From: Kitasatospora xanthocidica
GTDB taxonomy: Bacteria > Actinomycetota > Actinomycetes > Streptomycetales > Streptomycetaceae
NCBI RefSeq assembly: GCF_014656195.1
Contig: NZ_BNBY01000050.1
Coordinates: 1-42,276 of the forward strand
DNA length: 42,276 bases
Direction of reading: 5' to 3'
How positions within the stretch are numbered: the stretch's first letter is position 1; the number at the start of each line of letters is the position of its first letter. Shown one piece after another: positions 30,836 through 38,642 of the stretch. Position numbers and translations under genes: made by a program. The notes beneath the pieces are model-generated. The model ran no database searches and was not told where the DNA came from. It saw only the letters and a list, made by a program, of their open reading frames with translations.

Positions 30836-31335
30836 TACGCCGGGTCGGCGAAGCGGGTCCCCACCGCCCGGGCGCGGGAGGCCGCGATCTCGGCGTGCGC
30901 GGCCGCCCGGTCCGCCCAGTGCGAGCCCTCGACGGACTTGCCGCGCTCCAGCTCCTTGTACACCCGGAAGAAGTGGCTGATCTCCCGCAGGTCGAACTCC
31001 GGCAGGTCGCCGATGTCCGCCAGGTCCGCGTAGCGCGGGTCCCCGGCCGGGACGCACAGCACCTTCTGGTCCGGGCCGCGCTCGTCCCGCATCACCCACA
31101 TGCCCACCGCCCGGCAGGTCAGCACACAGCCGGGGACGGCCGGTTCGCCGCCGAGCACCAGGGCGTCCAGCGGTTCGCCGTCCCCGCCGAGGGTGCCCTC
31201 GACGTAGCCGTAGTCGGCCGGGTAGCGGGTGGCCGTGAACAGGGTGCGGTCCAGGCGGATCCGGCCCGCCACGAAGTCCATCACGTACTTGTTCCGCGAC
31301 CCCCGCGGGATCTCGATCAGCACCTCGAACTCCAC
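30835..31335 (-). CDS. ppa: family I inorganic pyrophosphatase, variant active site
   Basis: The 166-residue enzyme has the normal family length. It contains EFEVLIEIPRGSRNKYVMD, LFTATRYPADYGYVEGT and FFRVYKELERGKSVEG. It would hydrolyse pyrophosphate to phosphate in the cytoplasm with Mg2+. The signature normally reads D-G-D-P-x-D; here it is Asp52-Gly-Glu54-Pro-Leu-Asp57. The middle acidic residue, equivalent to E. coli Asp67, is Glu. The GTG at 31335 follows GAGGAGG at ideal spacing. Because streptomycetes usually have one highly conserved copy, this may be a second, divergent paralogue. That is inference from the substitutions only. Confidence 0.92.
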   Translation of the reverse strand: MEFEVLIEIPRGSRNKYVMDFVAGRIRLDRTLFTATRYPADYGYVEGTLGGDGEPLDALVLGGEPAVPGCVLTCRAVGMWVMRDERGPDQKVLCVPAGDPRYADLADIGDLPEFDLREISHFFRVYKELERGKSVEGSHWADRAAAHAEIAASRARAVGTRFADPA

Positions 31336-31493
31336 CGCGGCCTCCTCCTCGGCTCCTGGGACAGCTCCCGGGCTCCCGCACTCCCGGACTTCCGATTGTC
31401 CGATCGCCCGAACTCCCGGAGCCGGACTCCCGGAGAGATTGTCGGCCGTTCGGACACCCTCCGAAACCGCCACCGCCGTTCGGCGGAGTCCGC

Positions 31494-31499
31494 TAGCAT
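31494..31499 (+). promoter_or_regulatory. -10 box directly before the start codon
   Basis: TAGCAT lies 7 bases upstream of ATG 31507, with no ribosome site between, fitting a leaderless transcript. No good -35 was found. Confidence 0.35.
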
Positions 31500-31506
31500 C
31501 CGGGCC

Positions 31507-32322
31507 ATGGGGAGCTGGCGGGTCACTGTCATGGGCCATGATCGCAGGAGCGGCGAACGGCCGCAGGGCCGGCCGGACGGGCCGCTGGCCCGGCGGGACG
31601 GGCTGGAGGTGCACGGCCGGAACGGCGAGCTCAGCTGCGTCGACGCCACCGGCCGGGTCCGCTGGCAGCAGCCCTGCCCGGGCCGCCCCAACGCGGCGCA
31701 CCTCTCCTCCGGCCGGGTCCTGGTCACCACCGACTCGTTCGACTACACCGCCTGGGGCCACCTCGGCCCCGCCCTCCTGCTGGACCTCGCCGACGGCAGC
31801 ACGGTCGCCGAACTGCGCGGGGACCGCGCGGCGGCCCTCGGCGGCGGCCGCTTCGCGCTCGGCCTGGCCGGCTACGACGCCTTCGACACCCGGGCGTACG
31901 ACCGTGACGGCGCCCTGGTCGACTCCTGGCGCAGCTACGGCCACTACGTGGTCGGCAGCGGCCTGCGCGTGGTCGAGACGGACCGCCGCCACCCGACCGA
32001 GAGCCGGGTGGTGCGGCTGCTGCCGGGCGGACGGATCGAACGCGGCCCGCTGCTCACCGACCCGCAGGCCCCGGAGCCGCTGGTGCTGCCCGACGGCACC
32101 CTCCTGGTGCTCGACGCGGGCGTGCTGCGGGCCGTCGGCCGCGACCTGGACGACACCGTCCTCGCCGAGCTGCACCCGCTGCCCGCCGACGAGCAGCACC
32201 GGTTCAGCGGTTCGCTGCGCCGTACCGCCGACCGCCTCGACGTGACCCTGGTCGAACGCCACCCGACCCGGATGGGCGCCTACACCACCCACGCCTGGCA
32301 CCTCGACCTGCACGCGCTCTGA
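31507..32322 (+). CDS. protein of unknown function, beta-propeller-like
   Basis: The 271-residue protein is not recognised. It has no signal peptide or membrane segment. It contains short repeated beta-type stretches such as ELSCVDATGRVRWQQPCPG, LLLDLADGSTVAEL, RAYDRDGALVDSWRSYG and PLVLPDGTLLVLDAGVLRAV. These recall the blades of PQQ-type or WD-like propellers, so it may be a small propeller used for binding. ATG 31507 is placed by the -10 box; ATG 31531 in the same frame is an alternative. It precedes the Mrr-TerD gene in the same direction by 128 bases, so the two could share expression, but there is no overlap. Confidence 0.7.
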   Translation: MGSWRVTVMGHDRRSGERPQGRPDGPLARRDGLEVHGRNGELSCVDATGRVRWQQPCPGRPNAAHLSSGRVLVTTDSFDYTAWGHLGPALLLDLADGSTVAELRGDRAAALGGGRFALGLAGYDAFDTRAYDRDGALVDSWRSYGHYVVGSGLRVVETDRRHPTESRVVRLLPGGRIERGPLLTDPQAPEPLVLPDGTLLVLDAGVLRAVGRDLDDTVLAELHPLPADEQHRFSGSLRRTADRLDVTLVERHPTRMGAYTTHAWHLDLHAL

Positions 32323-32450
32323 GGCCCGGCACCGCGGCCTCCCGGCCAGGTCTCGATTGTGCGGCGGAACTGACGGGCCGACAGTGCTTCGCCCACGACT
32401 CCTCTACGGTGACGCCTGCGACAACCGTCATCTGCAAGAGGGGGCACTCC

Positions 32451-33524
32451 ATGTCCCGGAGCCGGAAACTCCACCGCCTCGGCAACCCCGACACCGACGA
32501 ACGCCGCGCCCAGCGCGTGCTGTTCCGCCATCTCCGCGACGACACCAACGCCAACCGCGGCCGGATGTCCAAGCGGGTGCGCGAGCTCCAGCTGCTGGTG
32601 GCGATGGACCCGGTCGAGTTCGAACAGCTCGTCGCCCGGCTGATGGCGGCGATGGGCATGAAGGTCGAGCTCACCGCCCGGTCCCGGGACGGCGGGGTGG
32701 ACGTCCGCGGGATCGACACCGACCCGTTCCGCGGCGGGAACGTGATCGTGCAGGTGAAGCGGTACCGGGACACGGTGCCGCCGTCGGCGGTGCGCGACCT
32801 CTACGGCACGCTGCGGGCCGACCCGGCCGCGACCAAGGCCGTCCTCGTCACCACCAGCAAGTTCGGCCCGAGTTCGCACCAGTTCGTCACCGGCAAGGCC
32901 GTCGCCCTGATCAACGGCGCCGAACTGGTCGGGCTGCTCAAGCACCACGGCTTCCACGAGGTGTTCGCCGCCGCCCAGGAGGACGCCGCCGAGGCCGCCG
33001 ACCTGGACGCGCTGCCCGCGATCGAGGTCGCGGCCGAGCCCGCCCGGCTGCTCCTGCACTGGACCGGCGAGCAGGAGTACGACATCGCCGCCCTGGTCTG
33101 CCGCGGCAACGTCGCGGTCTCGGACGACCACCTCGTCTTCTACAACAACGGCTCCACGCCGGACGGTTCGGTGCGGCTGGTGACCGGCTACGAGGACGCC
33201 AACGCCTGCCTGATGGTCGACTTCGACGCGCTGCCCGCCGACGTCGACCGGCTGGTCGTCATCGCCGCCGCCGACACCGAGAACCACCCGGACGCCACCA
33301 TGGCCGGCTTCGCCGGACCGGCGCTGATCCTCGAAGCCGGTGCCGGTCAGGACGCCGCCGTGATGCACCTGGCCGACGGCGCGCAGACCAACACCGCGAT
33401 GCGGCTCGGCCGCTTCGACCGCGACGCCTCCGGCGACTGGGAGTTCACCCCGGCCCTCGCCGGCTACCCGGGCGGTCTGCGCCAGGCCGTGGTCGCGTAC
33501 GGCCTGGAGGTCGTGGACGCGTAG
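32451..33524 (+). CDS. Mrr-type restriction endonuclease fused to a TerD-like domain
   Basis: The 357-residue protein has an N-terminal Mrr-like nuclease domain at about residues 45-170: PVEFEQLVARLMAAMGMKVE, then RSRDGGVDVRG and NVIVQVKRYRD. The PD-(D/E)xK core is Asp84 and Gln101-Val-Lys103, the D...QxK form found in Mrr enzymes. Residues about 200-357 are TerD-like: WTGEQEYDIAALVCRGN, DDHLVFYNNGSTPDGSVRLV and GDWEFTPALAGYPGGLRQAV. The calcium-binding Asp pattern of TerD (DLDASAL) is weakened to DIAALV. Mrr enzymes cut modified DNA, and TerD domains belong to a stress/metal-response system, so a stress- or phage-triggered nuclease is the likely theme. AAGAGGGGG lies at the right distance before ATG 32451. 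Confidence 0.88.
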   Translation: MSRSRKLHRLGNPDTDERRAQRVLFRHLRDDTNANRGRMSKRVRELQLLVAMDPVEFEQLVARLMAAMGMKVELTARSRDGGVDVRGIDTDPFRGGNVIVQVKRYRDTVPPSAVRDLYGTLRADPAATKAVLVTTSKFGPSSHQFVTGKAVALINGAELVGLLKHHGFHEVFAAAQEDAAEAADLDALPAIEVAAEPARLLLHWTGEQEYDIAALVCRGNVAVSDDHLVFYNNGSTPDGSVRLVTGYEDANACLMVDFDALPADVDRLVVIAAADTENHPDATMAGFAGPALILEAGAGQDAAVMHLADGAQTNTAMRLGRFDRDASGDWEFTPALAGYPGGLRQAVVAYGLEVVDA

Positions 33525-33582
33525 CCGACGGGGTGCCCGGCCGCGGCGGTCCTGCGGCCGGGCAACCCCGCGCCCTCAACCA

Positions 33583-35448
33583 TCAGGACACGACCGGCAG
33601 TTCCAGCACCGACGCCCGGCCGTCGCCCCACCCGATCCGGTAGCTCGCCCGCCCGTCGGCCGGGAGCACCTGGAAGGAGTCGGGGTTGGCGGCGGCCACG
33701 GTGAGCCGGATCCGCTCGCCGGCCCGGAAGAGCACCGAGACCGGCTGGAGGTCGATGGTGACGCGTTGCGCCTCCCCCTGCGGGAAGTCCTCGGCGTCCT
33801 CCGCCGCGTAGGTGCGCGGCGTGCGCAGCCGGCGCCAGTCGGGGTTCTCGCCCCGGTCGGCCACCTTCCTTTCTGTCAGGGCGAGTTGACCTTCCGTCAG
33901 ATACGTCACCCGGCCGTCCGGCGCGACGTCCTCCAGGTAGACGTGCAGCGCGCCGCGCGCCGACCCCTCCAGGCCGGTCACGTCGAGGGTGACCTTCCCG
34001 TTGCCGGTGACCCGGGTGTCGGCGGTCAGCGGGGCGGAGGTGTAGCCGAGCAGCTTGGCGTCGACGGCGGCGCGGTCGGGGTAGCTGACCTCGTCCCCGC
34101 TGAGGTTGGTGTTCCAGCGGTCGAGCGGGCCGGTGCCCGCGGTCGGGTCGAGGCGGAGCAGGTCGGAGCCGGTGCGGTGGTCGTCCGGCTGTCGGCCGAG
34201 CATGTGGTCCGCTCCCAGGTGGAGCCGCCGGGTGCGGGTGCCGGGCACCGGCCAGCGGGTGGTGGTGCGCCAGACGCCCTCGTTGAAGGTGTAGTAGTGC
34301 ACCTGCCGTCGGCCGTCGGGGCGGGCGCCGCCGCGGACGTAGCGGTCGAAGAAGGCGAGGGTGCGCCGGTCGAGTTCGCCGCGTTCCGCCGCGGTGAGCG
34401 GGCGGGCCGGCTGGAACGGGTCGGCGAGCGAGGCGGCGCCGTGGTTCCAGGGGCCGATCCAGTCGTCCTGGGTGTTGGACAGGCCGGTGAACTGGGAGAG
34501 CACGCCGTTCGCGGTGCCGGCGTCCAGCCAGCCGGCCGTGGTCAGGACCGGCACCCGGCCGGCCTCGACGGCCTCGGTCCGCTCGCCGACACTGCCGACC
34601 GTCCAGCTCTCCGGTCCGTCCCGGTAGTCGCGGTGCGCACCGGAGTTCGCCATCTCCACCAGGTTGGCGTTGTCCGCGTGCTCGGCGCGCGCGGCGGCGA
34701 GCAGGGCCGGCCCGTCCGGGCCGTCGACCGGTCGGGGCTGGAGGCCGGTGAGGCCGGTGTCCGCGCAGAGCCGCCTGGTCCGCTCGTCGGTCTCGCAGGT
34801 GGTGCCGCCGGCCTGGTCGAGGATGCGCAGCAGCAGGGCGTACGGGGCGAGCCGGGGCTCGATGAGCGCGCCGCCGGGCCGGACCAGGTCCTCGTACGGG
34901 TCGAAGTCGTAGGAGACCGGGGCGGCGGCGGTGATGTGGTGGTTGCCGAGGGAGGTGGCGAGCATCGCGGTGTCGCCGCCGTAGGAGACGCCGGTGGTGC
35001 CGACCCGGCCGTTGGACCAGGGCTGGGCGGCGATCCAGTCGCTGAGCGGGCCGCTGTCGGCGGTCGCGTCGGCGCCGAGTTCGGAGGTCAGGGTGCCGAA
35101 GGAGGCGCCGGTGCCGCGCAGGTCGGCGACGACGTAGGCGTAGCCGCGGGCGGTCCACCGCCGGGCCTCCTCGCCCGCGCCGCCGGGCTGGCCGACCCGG
35201 ACCGCGGCCCGCCAGTAGCGCTGGGTGACCAGGACGGTGGGCAGGCCGGCACCGGCCCGGGTGCCCGCGGGCAGATGGACGTCGACGGCGAGCCGGACGC
35301 CGTCCGGCATGGTCACGTAGCGCGACTCCAGCTGCGGCTGGACCGGCCCGACGGCGGGCCCCGCGGCGGGTACGGCGGCAGCCGGGGCGGCCGCGAGCGC
35401 GAGCACCGCCGCGGCCGCGGCCAACGCCGACAGCGGGCGGCGCGGCAT
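33583..35448 (-). CDS. secreted X-Pro dipeptidyl-peptidase/CocE-family hydrolase
   Basis: The 621-residue protein has an Ala-rich signal peptide (RRPLSALAAAAAVLALAAAP) followed by an alpha/beta-hydrolase of the CocE/NonD/S15 family. The nucleophile is Ser155 in GVSYGGDTAML, the acid is Asp in AGWLDAGTANG and the base is His in GPWNHGAASL. The C-terminal X-Pro jelly-roll domain (ARGALHVYLEDVAPDGRVTY, FRAGERIRLTVAAANPDSF) completes the family plan. It should act outside the cell on proline peptides or esters. ATG 35448 follows GAGG and starts 8 bases past the cupin stop, so the two genes form an operon. Confidence 0.93.
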   Translation of the reverse strand: MPRRPLSALAAAAAVLALAAAPAAAVPAAGPAVGPVQPQLESRYVTMPDGVRLAVDVHLPAGTRAGAGLPTVLVTQRYWRAAVRVGQPGGAGEEARRWTARGYAYVVADLRGTGASFGTLTSELGADATADSGPLSDWIAAQPWSNGRVGTTGVSYGGDTAMLATSLGNHHITAAAPVSYDFDPYEDLVRPGGALIEPRLAPYALLLRILDQAGGTTCETDERTRRLCADTGLTGLQPRPVDGPDGPALLAAARAEHADNANLVEMANSGAHRDYRDGPESWTVGSVGERTEAVEAGRVPVLTTAGWLDAGTANGVLSQFTGLSNTQDDWIGPWNHGAASLADPFQPARPLTAAERGELDRRTLAFFDRYVRGGARPDGRRQVHYYTFNEGVWRTTTRWPVPGTRTRRLHLGADHMLGRQPDDHRTGSDLLRLDPTAGTGPLDRWNTNLSGDEVSYPDRAAVDAKLLGYTSAPLTADTRVTGNGKVTLDVTGLEGSARGALHVYLEDVAPDGRVTYLTEGQLALTERKVADRGENPDWRRLRTPRTYAAEDAEDFPQGEAQRVTIDLQPVSVLFRAGERIRLTVAAANPDSFQVLPADGRASYRIGWGDGRASVLELPVVS

Positions 35449-35456
35449 GCCCCGCC

Positions 35457-35882
35457 TCACCAGCCGGTCGTCTTCCAGGGGCCTTCCTCCGGGCGGGCCT
35501 CGGTGTCCGTCCCGGGCCAGGGCGGCATGGTGACGGCGGTGACCCGCAGCGGCCCGTCGGAGTCCTCGTCCGCCCGGAACTGGAAGGCGGTGCCCAGCGG
35601 TACCGACACCGCGGTGCCGGGCAGCAGCCGGACGATCTCCTCGCGCTCGCCCTGGCGGCGCCAGAGTTCGCCGCGGCCCGCGGTGACCTGCCACAGCTCC
35701 TGGACGGTGGCGTGGGAGACCGCGTGGGTCACCTGCCCGGGGGCGAGCGCGAACACCGCGAGGCTCCCCTGCCCCTCCAGGACCAGCAGCGGGTACACCT
35801 CGGCCCCGTCGGGGGCGGTGACCACGGGGGCGTCCGCGACGTCCGCGGTGCCGAAGGGCTGGTGCTCTGCCTGATTGCTCAT
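35457..35882 (-). CDS. cupin-domain protein
   Basis: The 141-residue protein has one small beta-barrel cupin domain. Cupin motif 1 is degenerate (THAVSHATVQELWQVTAGRG, with two His and a Glu as possible metal ligands), and motif 2 is PGTAVSVPLGTAFQFRA, lacking the usual His. It could bind a small molecule or metal, or be a sugar-isomerase-like enzyme; no substrate is visible. It is the first gene of a two-gene operon with the secreted peptidase. The ATG at 35882 has only a weak ribosome site. A 9-base inverted repeat lies 35 bases upstream. Confidence 0.82.
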   Translation of the reverse strand: MSNQAEHQPFGTADVADAPVVTAPDGAEVYPLLVLEGQGSLAVFALAPGQVTHAVSHATVQELWQVTAGRGELWRRQGEREEIVRLLPGTAVSVPLGTAFQFRADEDSDGPLRVTAVTMPPWPGTDTEARPEEGPWKTTGW

Positions 35883-35916
35883 CCGACGACCTGGCCTCTC
35901 TCGTGCGACCGAGTAG

Positions 35917-35950
35917 CGTGGTCCCGTCCCCCACCGCCGATGGGACCACG
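35917..35950. terminator. inverted repeat between Mut7-C and cupin genes
   Basis: CGTGGTCCC (35917-35925) and GGGACCACG (35942-35950) are perfect arms around a 16-base loop. The repeat lies 25 bases past the Mut7-C stop and 34 bases before the cupin start, so it may be a terminator for the first or an operator for the second. Confidence 0.55.
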
Positions 35951-35975
35951 GCCACGCGGCCTGCGCCAGAGGGCC

Positions 35976-36734
35976 CTACGCCGTCGCCACCCCTGACTGA
36001 CCGTTGCCGTTGCCGCTGCCGAAGTCGCGTACCGCCTCGGAGACGATCGCCTCCAGCCGGGCGTGGTGGGCGCCGCGCCAGTACGCCTGGCCGCAGTCGT
36101 CGCACTGGGCGAAGGCGTCGTAGGAGCGCTCGGTGCCGTCCCGCAGCTGCTCGCGCACCGAGGTCTTGGTGGCGGCGTGCAGCGTGCCGTTGCAGGTGGT
36201 GCAGCGGCTCCAGGGCGCGAGCGGCGGGGCGAAGCGGGAGAGCACGTCGCGCAGCTGCTCGGCGGGGCGGTGGCTGTAGACGTAGGCGCCGGCCCAGAGT
36301 TCGCGGCGGCGCAGCAGGCCGCGGTCGCGGGAGAGCATGACGCGCTGTTCGGCGGCGGAGCGGGCGGCCAGCGCGGCGTCGCCGATGTCGGGGTTCTCGT
36401 ACGCGGCGTCCACGCCGAGCAGCCGCAGCCGGCGGGTGAGGGTGCCGAGGTGGACGTCCAGCAGGAAGCGCGGCGGGGTGTGCGAGGGCTGCGGCCTGGT
36501 CACGGCCCGGACGGAGACGTGCTCGCCGTCGGCCGGCACGTGGGCGTCGGGGACGGCCCGGCCGTCCACCACGAGGGCGCCGACCTCGGTGAGCGGCACG
36601 CCCAGGGACTCGACGACGTGGCCGAGGGTGGAGGCGCCGTCGGTGTGCAGCGCGGTGCGGCCGGCCCGCCGGGGCGAGGAGACGAAGAGGTGCAGCTCAG
36701 GGGCGAAGTCGAGCCAGATCTGGGGTCTGTCCAC
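35976..36734 (-). CDS. Mut7-C RNase-domain protein with ubiquitin-like N-terminus
   Basis: The 252-residue protein has two parts. Residues 1-85 are a ThiS/ubiquitin-like fold (Mut7-C ubiquitin), with TLGHVVESLGVPLTEVGALV and a VDGRAVPDAHVPADGEHVSV strand pair. Residues 88-230 are a Mut7-C (PIN-like) RNase domain: RFLLDVHLGTLTRRLRLLGV, YENPDIGDAALAARSAAEQR, VMLSRDRGLL. A zinc ribbon follows with Cys-x-x-Cys in RCTTCNGTL and again in CDDCGQAYWRG. This domain is linked to RNA processing or degradation; the natural target is unknown. The ATG at 36734 has no strong ribosome site. It is a monocistronic unit bounded by inverted repeats. Confidence 0.9.
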   Translation of the reverse strand: MDRPQIWLDFAPELHLFVSSPRRAGRTALHTDGASTLGHVVESLGVPLTEVGALVVDGRAVPDAHVPADGEHVSVRAVTRPQPSHTPPRFLLDVHLGTLTRRLRLLGVDAAYENPDIGDAALAARSAAEQRVMLSRDRGLLRRRELWAGAYVYSHRPAEQLRDVLSRFAPPLAPWSRCTTCNGTLHAATKTSVREQLRDGTERSYDAFAQCDDCGQAYWRGAHHARLEAIVSEAVRDFGSGNGNGQSGVATA

Positions 36735-36834
36735 GCGGCCAGCATGCCAGCGCGCGGGTGGCGGGGCCAGCGTTTTCCGCTCTCCCCGCCCCCGCTCGGC
36801 GTCGTCGCGCTTCGTCCGGCTCTGTCCCCCTCCG

Positions 36835-38115
36835 CTACGCGCCCTTCGCGGCGGTGTCCGCCACGACCCGGGCGGAGGGCGCCGCCAGGTGCTCGCGGTC
36901 CCGTGCCGCCCAGCGGGCGACCGGCCCCATCGCGTACCCGGCCGCGAGGAAGACCCCGCCCAGGACCAGCCACCCGGCCAGGCCCCCGTCGAGCAGGAGC
37001 GTGGTGAGCAGCAGCGGTCCGAGGGTGCGGGCGACGGCGACGCCGGTGCCGAAGAAGCCCTGGTACTGGCCGATCCGCTCCGGCGGGGCGAGGTCGAAGC
37101 CGATCTGCCAGGAGCCGGCCGACTGCCGCATCTCGCCGGCCACCTGCAGCACGGACGCCGCGGTCAGCAGCGCGCCGACCGCCCAGACGGGCACGTCGAG
37201 GGCGGACAGTCCGAAGACCGCGCAGCAGCCGAGCAGCAGCACGCCGGCCGAGCGGACCGCCCGGGCGGCCGTGTCCAGGCCGGTGACGTCGCGCGCGGCC
37301 CGGACCTGGAAGGCCAGCACGGCCACGGTGTTGAGGACGAACAGGGCCGAGCCGAGCCAGCCGATCGCGGGGGCGCGCTGGGCGATCCAGAGCGGGATGA
37401 TCAGGCTGAGCAGCGGCATCCGCAGCAGCAGGACGGCGTTGACCAGGGTGACGGCGGCGTACCGCCGGTCGCGCAGCACGGCCAGCCGCGGTCCGGTGCC
37501 GGATCCCTCGGGGGCGGGCGGCACTTCGGGCAGCCGCCGCAGGACCAGCGCGCCGATCAGCAGGCCGACGGTGGTGAGGACGAAGGCGCCGAGGTAGGCG
37601 TCGCGGGTGCCGACGCTGAGCGCGATGCCGCCGACGGCGGCGCCGACGGCCAGGCCGCCGTTGAGCGTCGACTGCAGGTGGGCGAGCAGGCCGGTGCGTT
37701 CGGCGGGCGGCACGAGTCCGGCGACCAGCGCCTGCCGGGCGGCGCTCAGTCCGGACTGCGCGGTGGCGTAGAGGCAGACCGCGAGCAGGAACAGCGGGTA
37801 GGAGCGGATCACCAGGAAGGCGGCGACCACGGCGGCGGCGGCGAGCCCGAGCGCCACCGCGGTGCGGCGCGGGCCGCGCCGGTCGGCGAGGTGGCCGAGC
37901 GGGACGCCGGCGACGGAGCCGAGCGCCCAGGCGACGGCGAGGCCGATCCCGAGGGCGGTCGGTGACATCCCGACGACGCGGGTGAAGTAGAGCGCGGAGC
38001 AGGTGTAGTACGCGCCGTCGCCCACCGCGCTCGCCAACTGGGCTGCGGCCAGGGTCCGCTGGGGGCCGGCGGGCGGCAGGAGGGTGCTCCACCGGGCGGA
38101 TCGGTCGGTCGGCAC
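36835..38115 (-). CDS. MFS transporter, 12-helix type
   Basis: The 426-residue exporter has 12 predicted helices. Motif A is GHLADRRGPRRTAVALGLAA, and helices four and five hold SGLSAARQALVAGLVPPAER. The second half includes MRQSAGSWQIGFDLAPPERI and GQYQGFFGTGVAVARTLGPL. The family resembles actinomycete drug or metabolite efflux pumps of the MDR/DHA1 group; substrate unknown. The GTG at 38115 has AAGGAG 5 bases upstream. It is divergent from iorB across a 527-base spacer. Confidence 0.9.
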   Translation of the reverse strand: MPTDRSARWSTLLPPAGPQRTLAAAQLASAVGDGAYYTCSALYFTRVVGMSPTALGIGLAVAWALGSVAGVPLGHLADRRGPRRTAVALGLAAAAVVAAFLVIRSYPLFLLAVCLYATAQSGLSAARQALVAGLVPPAERTGLLAHLQSTLNGGLAVGAAVGGIALSVGTRDAYLGAFVLTTVGLLIGALVLRRLPEVPPAPEGSGTGPRLAVLRDRRYAAVTLVNAVLLLRMPLLSLIIPLWIAQRAPAIGWLGSALFVLNTVAVLAFQVRAARDVTGLDTAARAVRSAGVLLLGCCAVFGLSALDVPVWAVGALLTAASVLQVAGEMRQSAGSWQIGFDLAPPERIGQYQGFFGTGVAVARTLGPLLLTTLLLDGGLAGWLVLGGVFLAAGYAMGPVARWAARDREHLAAPSARVVADTAAKGA

Positions 38116-38282
38116 GTCGCTCCTTCGCTGGTCCGCGGCCGATCGGTCACGGACGGTCACTGTTCTGCGGTGTCCGGCCGTGAACCCACGGACGGACGAC
38201 AGCACCGACGCACGGACGGGCGGCGTGCGGCCGGGAGTTCACAACCGTCGGCGACGGTTCGCCACCTACCCTAGGCAGGAAC

Positions 38283-38333
38283 TGGCCCATCCGGAAGGTC
38301 CAGTGATCAAGGGATTTCTTGGGCCACTTCCGG
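38283..38333. repeat. two interleaved inverted repeats
   Basis: TGGCCCA (38283-38289) pairs with TGGGCCA (38320-38326), and CCGGAAG (38291-38297) pairs with CTTCCGG (38327-38333). The order is A-B-A'-B', so the two stems cannot be nested and the right-hand halves touch directly. Confidence 0.8.
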
Positions 38334-38526
38334 GCTCCGCCGCACCGCCGACCGAGCGCTGAACCCCCGTGCGACAGCGGCGCGTTGGGCTCCCCGACCG
38401 CTTCGCGGCCGTCCTGGCCGGGCCGTTCCCGCGCCGCCGAAGCGCCGTCCGTACCCGTTCCGACTCCGCGGGCGCAGAACGTTGCAAAAGCGAGATCGGC
38501 CAATTCGGGGGCCAACTTTGACCGTG

Positions 38527-38555
38527 TTGACCCGTCAGTAGCGCCCTTTTATGCT
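38527..38555 (+). promoter_or_regulatory. promoter of iorBA
   Basis: TTGACC (38527-38532), a 17-base spacer and TATGCT (38550-38555) form the clearest housekeeping promoter in the window. A second TTGACC at 38518-38523 lies upstream. Transcription would start near 38562, about 80 bases before the presumed start codon. Confidence 0.75.
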
Positions 38556-38642
38556 CAACGGCGTTCGCGGTCCGGCACCGGGGCCCGGGCCGTCGTGCCC
38601 GCCCGAACCGGTGCCGTCTCTCCGGCTCGAAGGGTTCCTCCC

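Larger units (their letters stand above)
38116..38642. promoter_or_regulatory. long divergent spacer, MFS / iorB
   Basis: This spacer holds AACCGTC-GGC-GACGGTT (38243-38259), two interleaved inverted repeats (38283-38333), and a strong iorB promoter (38527-38555). No convincing gene was seen. It is the longest non-coding stretch of the window. Confidence 0.6.

Noticed and set aside
28177..33524. Natural-product gene cluster around the P450
   Set aside because: No core synthase, tailoring set, ferredoxin or pathway regulator adjoins it; neighbours are stress and housekeeping-type genes in separate transcription units.
38283..38333. H-type RNA pseudoknot
   Set aside because: With no bases between the two right-hand halves, a linker cannot cross the first 7-base stem, so both stems cannot form together in full. 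Alternative hairpins are more plausible.
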